This document shows positions 1-5,509 of a stretch of 6,468 nt of DNA, piece after piece. Under the pieces are notes generated by a model. The model was not told the origin of the DNA, did not search any database, and worked only from the letters and a program-made list of their open reading frames with translations. The first letter of the stretch is position 1. Every line of letters starts with the position of its first letter. Source of the DNA: CALARM01 sp964431735 (GTDB taxonomy: Bacteria > Vulcanimicrobiota > SpSt-956 > JAKJGF01); contig CAYSLJ010000256.1 of the NCBI GenBank assembly GCA_964431735.1, forward strand, positions 1-6,468. The letters run 5' to 3'. A program made the translations under genes and the position numbers.

Positions 1-499
1 TCTTTACCGGCTGATTGATAAACTCACCTATATCAGCAAAAGCCACTATGTCATCAACTTTTTTATCAATCTCTTCTTTCGTATATCCCATAATAGTGCC
101 GCTGAAATATATATTTTCAATACCGGTAAATTCAGGATTAAATCCGGTGCCTAATTCCAGCAGAGCCGATATTTTACCATTTACCGTAATATTCCCCGAC
201 GAAGGAGTCAACACCCCTGTAATTATCTTAAGCAGAGTAGATTTCCCGGAACCATTTTTCCCTATTATACCTACAGTTTCACCTTTTTTTACCTCAAAAT
301 TCAGATCCCTCAGGGCATAAAACTCCCTGTGGTATTTTTTCTTAAAAGGATGAAGTGATTCTTTCAATCTGTCCAGTGGATTATCATAGAGCCTGTAGAT
401 CTTCGAAAGATTTTCTACTTTTATCGCAACCTCTTCGTCTTTTATATCCTTATCCTGTTGTATGGTCGCTAAATTTTCTATAGTTGCACTGTTACTCAT
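1..499 (-). CDS. Polysaccharide/teichoic-acid-type ABC exporter ATP-binding protein (Wzt/TagH-like), partial
   Basis: This is the N-terminal 166 residues of an ABC ATPase; the rest lies beyond the left edge. It should energise export of a finished glycan across the inner membrane together with a Wzm-like permease that is not in the window. Visible features are the opening strand AIKVENLSKIYRLYDN (residues 25-40), the region YALRDLNFEVKKGE typical of this subfamily, and a Walker A motif GKNGSGKST (80-88). The segment LLELGTGFNPEFTGIENIY (about 113-131) is diagnostic of the Wzt/TagH/RfbE group and covers the Q-loop region. Walker B and the signature motif are off the window. The ATG at 499 has a partial Shine-Dalgarno (GAAGAG, 513-508) and lies four bases after the stop of the upstream Rpn-type gene, so the two are probably cotranscribed and may be coupled. 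The first about 24 residues are an unusual extension before the ABC fold. A decayed copy of this same start at 1496 supports it as ancestral. The family call is firm; the exported sugar is unknown. Confidence 0.93.
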   Translation of the reverse strand, partial: MSNSATIENLATIQQDKDIKDEEVAIKVENLSKIYRLYDNPLDRLKESLHPFKKKYHREFYALRDLNFEVKKGETVGIIGKNGSGKSTLLKIITGVLTPSSGNITVNGKISALLELGTGFNPEFTGIENIYFSGTIMGYTKEEIDKKVDDIVAFADIGEFINQPVK

Positions 500-614
500 A
501 AAATTAACTCTTCAACAAATCCTTAATATTTTCCATCATAAGTCCTGTATATTTGACAACATCTTCCAGAGGAAATCCGTCATCAAGCATTTTTTTAGCT
601 ACATCTATTTTTCC
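472..614. repeat. Direct repeat copy 1 (Rpn-type gene tail plus start of ABC ATPase gene)
   Basis: This stretch matches 1469-1611 at a constant offset of 997 bases with no gaps and about 85% identity by eye. It covers the last about 37 codons of the intact Rpn-type gene, the four-base spacer and the first nine or so codons of the ABC ATPase gene. Similarity stops inside the ATPase gene at about 472 and inside the nuclease tail at about 614. Confidence 0.85.
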
Positions 615-1454
615 ATGTAACGTTCCTTTTTCCATCCCTTCCTGCAGCCCTATTTTTTTTCCCTTTTTATAAGTTTCTTTTTCAAATTTCTCCAGATTTT
701 CCAGTAACATAGGTCTCACTTCCATTTCATCTAAATTACTTAAATCTATATCTACATTTTTCTTTTTCATTACTCCTCTGATCCACAGTCCAAAATCTCT
801 CTGAAGTTCTTTACTTACTTCTTTTTTTAATATGTTTACTACATCTTCTATTATATCAGCAAGTTCATTTATGTGGGAAGTTTCTATTAAAAATAATCTT
901 GCTACAAGATTTCTTATAGCAAAGAGAGACTCCTTTGTAAATTCATTTTCTGCAATCTTATAATATTTAAAATGAGGTATATATGGTCTCAGTGAAGGAT
1001 AGGATATGTCTATTAATTCATTTATCTCCGTAGGTGCAGTCCATTTTTTTCCACCGTTATATAATATTATCGGAAATACAGGAGGAAGTTTGTGTAAGTA
1101 CTCTTTCTTTTTTCTTTTTTTCAGGAGATATTCATAAAATAGTCCTATATAGCTCATTAATCGTAAAGACATAAACTTATCAACTGTGGTCTGGAAATCT
1201 ATCAAAATATAGATATAGGTCTGTCGTCCTTCTATATTAACTGACCATATGACATCAGTCTCTCTTCCCTTAAATGTAGAGGAAACAAAACTTGTTTTTA
1301 CAGGCTTAAGTGTATTGTAATCTATTTTATCTACGAAATCTTCTTTCACGAAGGATTTTATTAAATCTTCCACCATCCTGGGATGAGAAAATAATAGCTT
1401 GTAGCTTCTATCATTGAATTTATCTTTATCCATATTTTTCCGAATATAATCCAT
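504..1454 (-). CDS. Rpn/YhgA-like PD-(D/E)XK nuclease-family protein (putative recombination-promoting nuclease/transposase)
   Basis: A 316-residue protein of the Rpn (YhgA-like, transposase_31) group, whose E. coli members are DNA endonucleases that stimulate RecA-independent recombination. The family hallmarks are present in order: SYKLLFSHPRMVEDLI (17-32), RETDVIW with candidate catalytic Asp67, LIDFQTTVDKFMSLRLMSYI with Asp86-x-Gln88, and PVFPIILYNGGKKW (125-138). In many relatives the second motif reads E-x-Q, so Asp86 is a conservative variant. The C-terminus has the usual Lys/Gly-rich tail (YKKGKKIGLQEGMEKG, 262-277) and a final helical KYTGLMMENIKDLLKS segment. The frame is open from ATG 1454, but that codon has no well-spaced ribosome site. 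Met8 (ATG at 1433) follows a GGA at suitable distance and gives an N-terminus closer to relatives, so it may be the true start. Length is normal and no lesion is seen. It lies between a broken sister gene and the exporter ATPase, four bases from the latter. In-cell activity is inferred from the family. Confidence 0.88.
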   Translation of the reverse strand: MDYIRKNMDKDKFNDRSYKLLFSHPRMVEDLIKSFVKEDFVDKIDYNTLKPVKTSFVSSTFKGRETDVIWSVNIEGRQTYIYILIDFQTTVDKFMSLRLMSYIGLFYEYLLKKRKKKEYLHKLPPVFPIILYNGGKKWTAPTEINELIDISYPSLRPYIPHFKYYKIAENEFTKESLFAIRNLVARLFLIETSHINELADIIEDVVNILKKEVSKELQRDFGLWIRGVMKKKNVDIDLSNLDEMEVRPMLLENLEKFEKETYKKGKKIGLQEGMEKGTLHGKIDVAKKMLDDGFPLEDVVKYTGLMMENIKDLLKS

Positions 1455-1466
1455 CCTGTATAACCA

Positions 1467-1496
1467 TTAAATTTCTATAGTCTTACTGTTACTTAT
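1467..1496 (-). pseudogene. Vestigial 5' end of the ABC ATPase gene
   Basis: Read on the minus strand, these ten codons give (I)SNSKTIEI followed by a stop. The intact ATPase at 499 begins MSNSATIENL. The start codon has changed from ATG to ATA, Ala5 to Lys, and a TAA now follows Ile9. The piece has no coding function. It shows that the ATPase start was once directly downstream of the gene now represented by the remnant at 1501-1946, before the intact Rpn-type gene came between them. Confidence 0.75.
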
Positions 1497-1611
1497 AAAA
1501 TTAACTCTTCAGTAAATCTTTAATATTTTCCATCATAAGCCCTGTATATTTGCCAACAGCTTCCATAGGAAATCCGTCATTAAGCATTTTTCTGGCCACT
1601 TCCAGTTTCCC
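1469..1611. repeat. Direct repeat copy 2 (remnant gene tail plus decayed ABC ATPase start)
   Basis: Partner of the repeat at 472-614. Both encode nearly the same tail ending in KYTGLMMENIKDLLKS and are followed by the same TTTT spacer. Where copy 1 has the ATPase ATG, this copy has ATA at 1496. The differences are spread as point substitutions, so the duplication is not recent. Confidence 0.85.
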
Positions 1612-1946
1612 CAGTTCCTTTCCTTCCTCCTTTCCTTTCTCCATCCCTTTTTCCATCCCTTTTTCCATCCATTTTTCTCTGTTTTCCTTTGTTATATATT
1701 CTCCAATATCACTCAATATAGCCATATGTTCATCCCCTTCCAATTTTTTATCTCTTCATAAAATATCTTTTGTTTTACTTCATTCTGTATCTTTATTATA
1801 GCATTTATGAAAAATTTCTGTAACTCACTGTCCAGGAAGGCATAACCTCTGGTATGATCTATATATTCATCAAGGTCTGCCAGGAAAAATTTAGAGAAAT
1901 CTTCAAAATATTTTCTTATGGCTTCTTTCCATACTTCGTCCTGCAT
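1501..1946 (-). pseudogene. Remnant of a PD-(D/E)XK nuclease/transposase-family gene (internally deleted and frameshifted)
   Basis: Two overlapping reading frames look like the ends of one damaged gene. The first (ATG at 1946, stop at 1713) starts MQDEVWKEAIRKYFEDFSKFF and continues YIDHTRGYAFLDSELQKFF. That matches the N-terminus of the Rpn-like 'WKEAIEEYFEDFxxFF...GYEFLDKELQ' proteins, which are usually around 300 residues. After about 50 residues it jumps to a stretch resembling the region just before the tail (KQKIFYEEIKNWKG), so the central nuclease core is missing. The second frame (TTG at 1743 or ATG at 1725, stop at 1501) continues as EGDEHMAILSDIGEYITKENREKW, then (MEKG)3 and the shared tail. 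A one-base shift near 1735 would join them. The ATG at 1725 has a good purine-rich site (GGAAGGGG), so a short tail-only peptide could still be made. The N-terminal family differs from that of the intact neighbour although the tails are nearly the same. Confidence 0.7.
1633..1668 (-). repeat. 12-bp tandem repeat encoding (MEKG)3
   Basis: Three consecutive 12-base units, close to ATGGAAAAAGGG on the minus strand, encode MEKG three times in the tail of the remnant gene. Such Met/Glu/Lys/Gly units are common in tails of Rpn-type proteins and vary in copy number. The intact neighbour has only one clear unit (GMEKG) at the matching place. Confidence 0.8.
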
Positions 1947-2001
1947 ATTATTTTGCCACTATAAGCTCCGGTATTTTATTTTATAAGGATTTTTCGAATT
2001 C

Positions 2002-2030
2002 ATTTTATCATTCTGCCGGAAGAGAGTCAA
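2002..2030 (-). promoter_or_regulatory. Candidate promoter for the leftward nuclease/ABC genes
   Basis: On the minus strand a TTGACT box (2030-2025) is followed after 17 bases by TAAAAT (2007-2002), a near-consensus sigma-70-type pair. Transcription would start near 1995, about 50 bases before the ATG at 1946, and run through the remnant, the Rpn-type gene and the ATPase. The -35 box lies in the loop, and one arm of the adjacent inverted repeat lies in the spacer. Confidence 0.45.
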
Positions 2031-2047
2031 TAATATTACCGGCAGAA
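2011..2047. promoter_or_regulatory. Perfect 9-bp inverted repeat in the divergent intergenic region (possible operator)
   Basis: TTCTGCCGG (2011-2019) and CCGGCAGAA (2039-2047) are exact reverse complements separated by 19 bases. The repeat overlaps the candidate leftward promoter and ends about 32 bases before the -10 box of the rightward toxin gene. It has no trailing T-run on either strand that would suit a terminator. An operator for a regulator shared by both directions is plausible; a small mobile-repeat remnant is an alternative. Confidence 0.4.
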
Positions 2048-2078
2048 ATTGGATCTTTATTCTGAAATATAAATAGTG

Positions 2079-2084
2079 TATAAT
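2079..2084 (+). promoter_or_regulatory. Consensus -10 box of the PIN toxin gene
   Basis: A perfect TATAAT lies seven bases before the ATG at 2091. The place for a -35 box at 17-bp spacing (2056-2061, TTTATT) is weak, and TTGGAT at 2049 is too far away. With normal spacing the transcript would begin at or within a base or two of the start codon, which points to a leaderless mRNA. Confidence 0.5.
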
Positions 2085-2090
2085 GAAAAT

Positions 2091-2531
2091 ATGAAAATTT
2101 ATCTTGATGTTTGTGCTCTATGCAGACCTTATGATGACCAGAATTATTTAAGAATAAAATTTGAAACAGTAGCAGTAAAGATTATACTGGCAAAAGTGAA
2201 AGCAGGTATGTACACGTTATTAGTATCGCCTGTTCATATTGAAGAGATAAATAGTATAGATAATACTTTTCAACTTCTTCAGATAAAGAATATTCTTGGA
2301 ATTTTAGGAGAACCTGTAAATGTAGATATGGTTAAGACAAAGGAAAGAACAGAACATTTATGGAGTGCCGGACTGGGGATTGCTGATGCAGCCCATATAG
2401 CTTTTGCAGAAATATCAGAAGCCTGTTTTATAAGTTGTGATGATAAACTCATAAAGAAGTGCGGTAGTTGCAACATAAAAATATGGTGTGGGAATCCTGT
2501 CGATTTCTGTGTAAAGGAGGGATTGAAATGA
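2091..2531 (+). CDS. PIN-domain ribonuclease, VapC-like toxin
   Basis: A 146-residue PIN-domain protein, expected to be a Mg2+-dependent endoribonuclease toxin. Four acidic sites of the PIN fold are visible: Asp6 in KIYLDVCALCRPYDDQ, Glu51/Glu52 in SPVHIEEINSI, Asp99 in GIADAAHIAFAE, and Asp117/Asp118 in FISCDDKLIKK. The opening 'YLD-x-C-x-x-x-RP-x-DDQ' marks a particular PIN subfamily. I chose ATG 2091, which gives the usual N-terminus; the frame could open at a GTG at 2076, but that codon would precede the -10 box. There is no clear Shine-Dalgarno. The stop overlaps the next gene's ATG (ATGA), so the two are coupled. The gene is transcribed opposite to the surrounding glycan genes. The fold is confident; the RNA target is unknown. 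Confidence 0.9.
   Translation: MKIYLDVCALCRPYDDQNYLRIKFETVAVKIILAKVKAGMYTLLVSPVHIEEINSIDNTFQLLQIKNILGILGEPVNVDMVKTKERTEHLWSAGLGIADAAHIAFAEISEACFISCDDKLIKKCGSCNIKIWCGNPVDFCVKEGLK
2514..2520 (+). promoter_or_regulatory. Strong ribosome binding site of the small partner gene
   Basis: AAGGAGG sits seven bases before the ATG at 2528, inside the last codons of the toxin gene. It fixes the start of the partner gene and rules out the upstream in-frame ATG at 2468. The contrast with the toxin gene, which has no such site, suggests the partner is translated more strongly. Confidence 0.85.
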
Positions 2532-2725
2532 AAGAGATAAAATATCTCAGTGAAGAAGAATTGATTAAAAAGGCTACAGAAGTTCTTCTCAGGGAACTGG
2601 GGCCTGTAGAGGCTATCAGATATCTAACAATGCCTCAACAAAAAAGAGTGGATGGAGTAAAACATCACAGGAAATGGCAGAAAAGTCTGGATAAAGATGA
2701 ATTTTTAAAGAAAATTTTTGGATAA
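2528..2725 (+). CDS. Small partner of the PIN protein, putative antitoxin
   Basis: A 65-residue protein, MKEIKYLSEEELIKKATEVL at the start, then LLRELGPVEAIRYLTMP and HHRKWQKSLDKDEFLKKIF near the end. I recognise the 'LGPVEAxRFL...HRxWQ' pattern as that of small proteins found beside PIN proteins of this type, but not as a named DNA-binding family. No ribbon-helix-helix or AbrB-like fold is obvious. The sequence looks mainly helical, and the charged C-terminus could wrap the toxin. It overlaps the toxin stop by ATGA and has a much better ribosome site. The order is toxin first, the reverse of standard vapBC. The antitoxin role is inferred from the pairing. Confidence 0.72.
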   Translation: MKEIKYLSEEELIKKATEVLLRELGPVEAIRYLTMPQQKRVDGVKHHRKWQKSLDKDEFLKKIFG

Positions 2726-2755
2726 TTTCTTTACTGGCCGGAAGATTATATTTTC
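2723..2755. terminator. Weak imperfect hairpin between convergent genes
   Basis: Only 20 bases separate the partner-gene stop from the glycosyltransferase stop. TAAT and CTT (2723-2731, with two unpaired T) can pair with AAGATTA (2742-2748) around a GGCC-containing loop, followed by TATTTT on the plus strand. It is a poor terminator, so the convergent transcripts may overlap. Confidence 0.25.
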
Positions 2756-5508
2756 AACTCAATTTCCACAGAACTATAAATCTTTCTTTCCCCTTCTTCT
2801 TTCAAAAGAAAAAAATCTTCCTCTTTCAGAGTAAGATGTGGACTGAAATAAGGATCTCCCTTTTGTAATACAGAAATCCACCGGCTATGGAATAATTCCT
2901 GTTCTTTTCTGAAAGATTCTACTTTTTCCCTGCTATCAAGTGTGCCTCTGGTTTTACATTCATAATGATAGAGCTCCGCATAAGGAGTCCATACAATAAG
3001 ATAACCCATCTGTCTTATCTTTAAACACAGATCTGTATCGTTAAAGGCCAGAGCAAATTTTTCATCGAAACGTCCTGCCTCTTCGAATACTTCTTTTTTT
3101 ACCATAAGGCATGCACCTGTAACGGCACTTACATTCTGAACTGTTTTTAATCTGCCGAAATATCCGGTATCATCTTTCGGAGCATGCCTGTATAAATGTC
3201 TTGCCAGGCTTTTGTTATCTATTATAACTCCTCCATGCTGAACACTATTATCGGGATAGTATAATTTTGCTCCCACCGCCCCAACTTCTTTTCTCTGAAC
3301 ATGTTCAATCATTCTTTCAAGCCAGTCCGGATTTATCACTTCTGTGTCATTATTTAAAAAGAGCAGAATGTCTCCTGTAGAAGATGCTGCTACGAAATTA
3401 TTGCATGCCGAATAATTAAAAGGTTTTTCCCATTTAATGATTTTTATATTGTCTTTCTTCTTGAGTTCATCATAGAAAATAAAAGTTTCTTTTTCCGAAC
3501 TTCCGTTTTCTATGATGATTATTTCTAAGTTTTTATAAGTCGATTTATCTGTAATAGATGTGACACACCTCTTTAAATCTTCCGCATGATCTTTCGTTGG
3601 AATCAATATTGAGATTTTTGGATTATCCTTGATTTTATATGTTACCTTATAAAAACCGTCGCTCTGTCCCCCTTCGACATTTCCTTCAAAGCCTGTTCTT
3701 TCCAGATGGTTTTTTAATGCTTTTATGTCATGTTCTTTATTTATGCATTTTATTCGGGAATGATATAGTATAGATGGTATATGAATTATTTCTTTCGCCT
3801 CTTCGGATGCTCTCAGTATGTAATCATAATCTGAAATGTAATCAGTTCCGACCTTATCAACAAGGCTTTTCTTAAGGCATATATGGTTTATATAGTTAAA
3901 ACTTCTCAGTGTGTCAGGGCTCCAGTCAGGTTTGAAGTGAGGTGAATGGCGACTGCCGTCTTCTGAAATAGAATCTTCGTCAGAGTAGATGAAATCCGAT
4001 TTCGGATATTTATTTATGACCTGTAGAATATCAAAAAGGGCGAAAGGTGAAAGTCTGTCTGAACTGTTAATGAATGTGACGAAAGAACCTTTACATAGCG
4101 AAAATGCTTCTTTAATGGTATGTGCTTTCTTTATTCTTTCGTCTCTGTAATCACCTGCATCATTGATAAGAATAAGTTCCCACCGGCCATAGGTCTGTGC
4201 TATGACTGATTCTATTGCAGGTAAAAGAGTGTCTGCAAAATTCAATCTGTCATTCCCGCGAAAGCGGGAAGCTGGCGTCATGCACAATGGATTCCCGCGA
4301 AAGCGGGAATGACAATAGCTGTTAATACTGGTTACTGATGGATCTGTACTGAAAGATTCTTTTTTATTTATAAGGGCGATAACGGTTATTACGGGAGACC
4401 AGGGGAGACATGTATCTTTCTGCTTCTCCAGTGCTTTTTTCCACGGTTCATTTTTTATAATCCATATACCATACGGATTATATTCCCCTTTATCTGCTTT
4501 GAGATTAATAAAAGATTCTAACTGTTCAGTTTTAAATTCCAGCAATTCTTCTACTTCATTCAGGTTGGCTCTTGTATTTAAAACATCTTTTATTTGAGGA
4601 ATTATGTTTTTATCGAGTCTGCTACATAAGGTCTGAACGTTACTGTTTTCATCTCTGATTAAATAAGTCAGTTTCTGATTGATTTCTCTTTCACTATCAG
4701 CGGATAAACTGTTGATTTTATCAATAATTTCCGTGCATCTCTGAATATTCGTGTCATCAATACCCTGAATGTATTTTACAATCCTGGGCAGTCTCGGAAT
4801 AATGGATAAAATCTCCAGGATTTTGCCGGCCACAGGGATTTTGAACAATTTGTTGAGTAAATATCTTTTTTTGAGTCCCAGTATTGTAACGTTTTTTTCT
4901 ATTCCTTCAGGGGAATATCTCAGTTGTTCAATTAACTGCTGTTTGCTCATGTGGCCTCTCTGAAGAAGATGTAAACAGGTCTCTTTTTCCTCGGCAGAGG
5001 CTTCTCTTTTCAGTATGGCATTAAATGAGTATGTAATAAAATCTTCATAATTGTACTGTAGAAAATCTGAAATTATATATTCGTTCTTATAATAGAATTC
5101 AGGATGTCTCCGAAATTTTGTCAGAGAAATGTTATCCAGAGTCAGTAAAGACATTTCGTCCCGAAGGGGAGGTATTATTTTGATATTTTTTTTAATTCCT
5201 TCTTCGGAATATAACAGTTCTTCTATTATGTCTTTTTTATTCAGAGCCCCTCTCTGAAGATCTGCCAGGTAGCTTTTTAAACTTTCACTGTCCGGTTCCC
5301 TTTTAAGGATTTTTCTGTAGGCATTTATAATAAAATCTCTGTCTTCAAATTCTATAAAGTCAGATAAACAGTGAATAACATCGGAAGGATTTATTTCTTC
5401 CGGCTCTTTTACCTCCGGATACTGCCTGTTTTTTTTCGTCACTTCTTCTTTGATTTTTTTCATTATCATATCAACATTTATTTCGGAATTATCTAAATCT
5501 GACATCAT
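2746..5508 (-). CDS. Large glycosyltransferase: two DUF4214-like modules and tandem GT2 domains
   Basis: A 920-residue protein likely to add sugars to a surface glycan at the inner face of the membrane. Modules in order: two DUF4214-like repeats (about 55-110 and 155-208, each with the pattern 'ILKRE...LLQRG...L-Y-S-x-E-G'), a hydrophobic/basic stretch (212-248) and a helical, probably coiled-coil linker (250-340). Then comes a first GT2 domain (about 372-585) and a second (about 629-875). The second is complete: SILIPTKD, IIIIENGSS, FLNNDTEV (Asp721-x-Glu723), VTGACLMVKKEVFEEAGRFDE and NDTDLCLKIR with Asp824/Asp826. The first keeps AIESVIAQTYGRWELILIND and YSDEDSISEDG but has NSSD where relatives have a D-H-D-D type motif. 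It is also interrupted by a 22-residue repeat-derived insert (399-420), so it may not be catalytic. AGGAG at 5517-5513 lies four bases from the first ATG and seven from the second (5505), so Met2 is probably the real start. The gene begins one base after the upstream stop. Confidence 0.9.
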   Translation of the reverse strand: MMSDLDNSEINVDMIMKKIKEEVTKKNRQYPEVKEPEEINPSDVIHCLSDFIEFEDRDFIINAYRKILKREPDSESLKSYLADLQRGALNKKDIIEELLYSEEGIKKNIKIIPPLRDEMSLLTLDNISLTKFRRHPEFYYKNEYIISDFLQYNYEDFITYSFNAILKREASAEEKETCLHLLQRGHMSKQQLIEQLRYSPEGIEKNVTILGLKKRYLLNKLFKIPVAGKILEILSIIPRLPRIVKYIQGIDDTNIQRCTEIIDKINSLSADSEREINQKLTYLIRDENSNVQTLCSRLDKNIIPQIKDVLNTRANLNEVEELLEFKTEQLESFINLKADKGEYNPYGIWIIKNEPWKKALEKQKDTCLPWSPVITVIALINKKESFSTDPSVTSINSYCHSRFRGNPLCMTPASRFRGNDRLNFADTLLPAIESVIAQTYGRWELILINDAGDYRDERIKKAHTIKEAFSLCKGSFVTFINSSDRLSPFALFDILQVINKYPKSDFIYSDEDSISEDGSRHSPHFKPDWSPDTLRSFNYINHICLKKSLVDKVGTDYISDYDYILRASEEAKEIIHIPSILYHSRIKCINKEHDIKALKNHLERTGFEGNVEGGQSDGFYKVTYKIKDNPKISILIPTKDHAEDLKRCVTSITDKSTYKNLEIIIIENGSSEKETFIFYDELKKKDNIKIIKWEKPFNYSACNNFVAASSTGDILLFLNNDTEVINPDWLERMIEHVQRKEVGAVGAKLYYPDNSVQHGGVIIDNKSLARHLYRHAPKDDTGYFGRLKTVQNVSAVTGACLMVKKEVFEEAGRFDEKFALAFNDTDLCLKIRQMGYLIVWTPYAELYHYECKTRGTLDSREKVESFRKEQELFHSRWISVLQKGDPYFSPHLTLKEEDFFLLKEEGERKIYSSVEIELKI
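4248..4314. repeat. Palindromic repeat element inserted in frame in the glycosyltransferase gene
   Basis: The ends are exact inverted repeats (TGTCATTCCCGC at 4248-4259 and GCGGGAATGACA at 4303-4314). Inside are two direct copies of ATTCCCGCGAAAGCGGGAA (4252-4270 and 4291-4309), each a 5-bp CCCGC/GCGGG stem with a GAAA loop on the plus strand. The middle 20 bases are less regular. Read in the gene's frame it adds exactly 22 residues, Cys399 to Asp420, including SRFRGN twice. It is GC-rich against its surroundings. The unit resembles the short palindromic repeats scattered in many genomes. No target-site duplication is clear. Confidence 0.88.
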
Positions 5509-5509
5509 T

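Noticed and set aside
15..320. Plus-strand open frame of about 100 codons.
   Set aside because: The minus strand over the same bases encodes a clear ABC ATPase with Walker A, so this is an antisense shadow.
1550..1801. Plus-strand open frame rich in Ser, Phe and Pro repeats.
   Set aside because: The low-complexity sequence is the complement of the MEKG repeat tail; there is no ribosome site or family match.
2076..2090. GTG start five codons upstream of the PIN gene.
   Set aside because: The codon lies before the TATAAT box and the extra residues (VYNEN in direct reading) precede the usual PIN N-terminus.
2468..2527. Upstream ATG for the putative antitoxin adding 20 residues.
   Set aside because: The extension overlaps the toxin gene in another frame, and the strong AAGGAGG site points to ATG 2528.
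2011..2745. Similar CTG(G)CCGGAAGA sequences near both ends of the toxin pair (about 2013 and 2735), possibly boundaries of a mobile cassette.
   Set aside because: The match is only about eleven bases with a gap, and the left one is explained by the inverted repeat; too little to call attachment sites or a target duplication.
4248..4314. Two identical 19-base units 39 bases apart could suggest a CRISPR array.
   Set aside because: There are only two units, each is a short hairpin, the outer ends form one inverted repeat, and the whole lies in frame in a gene.
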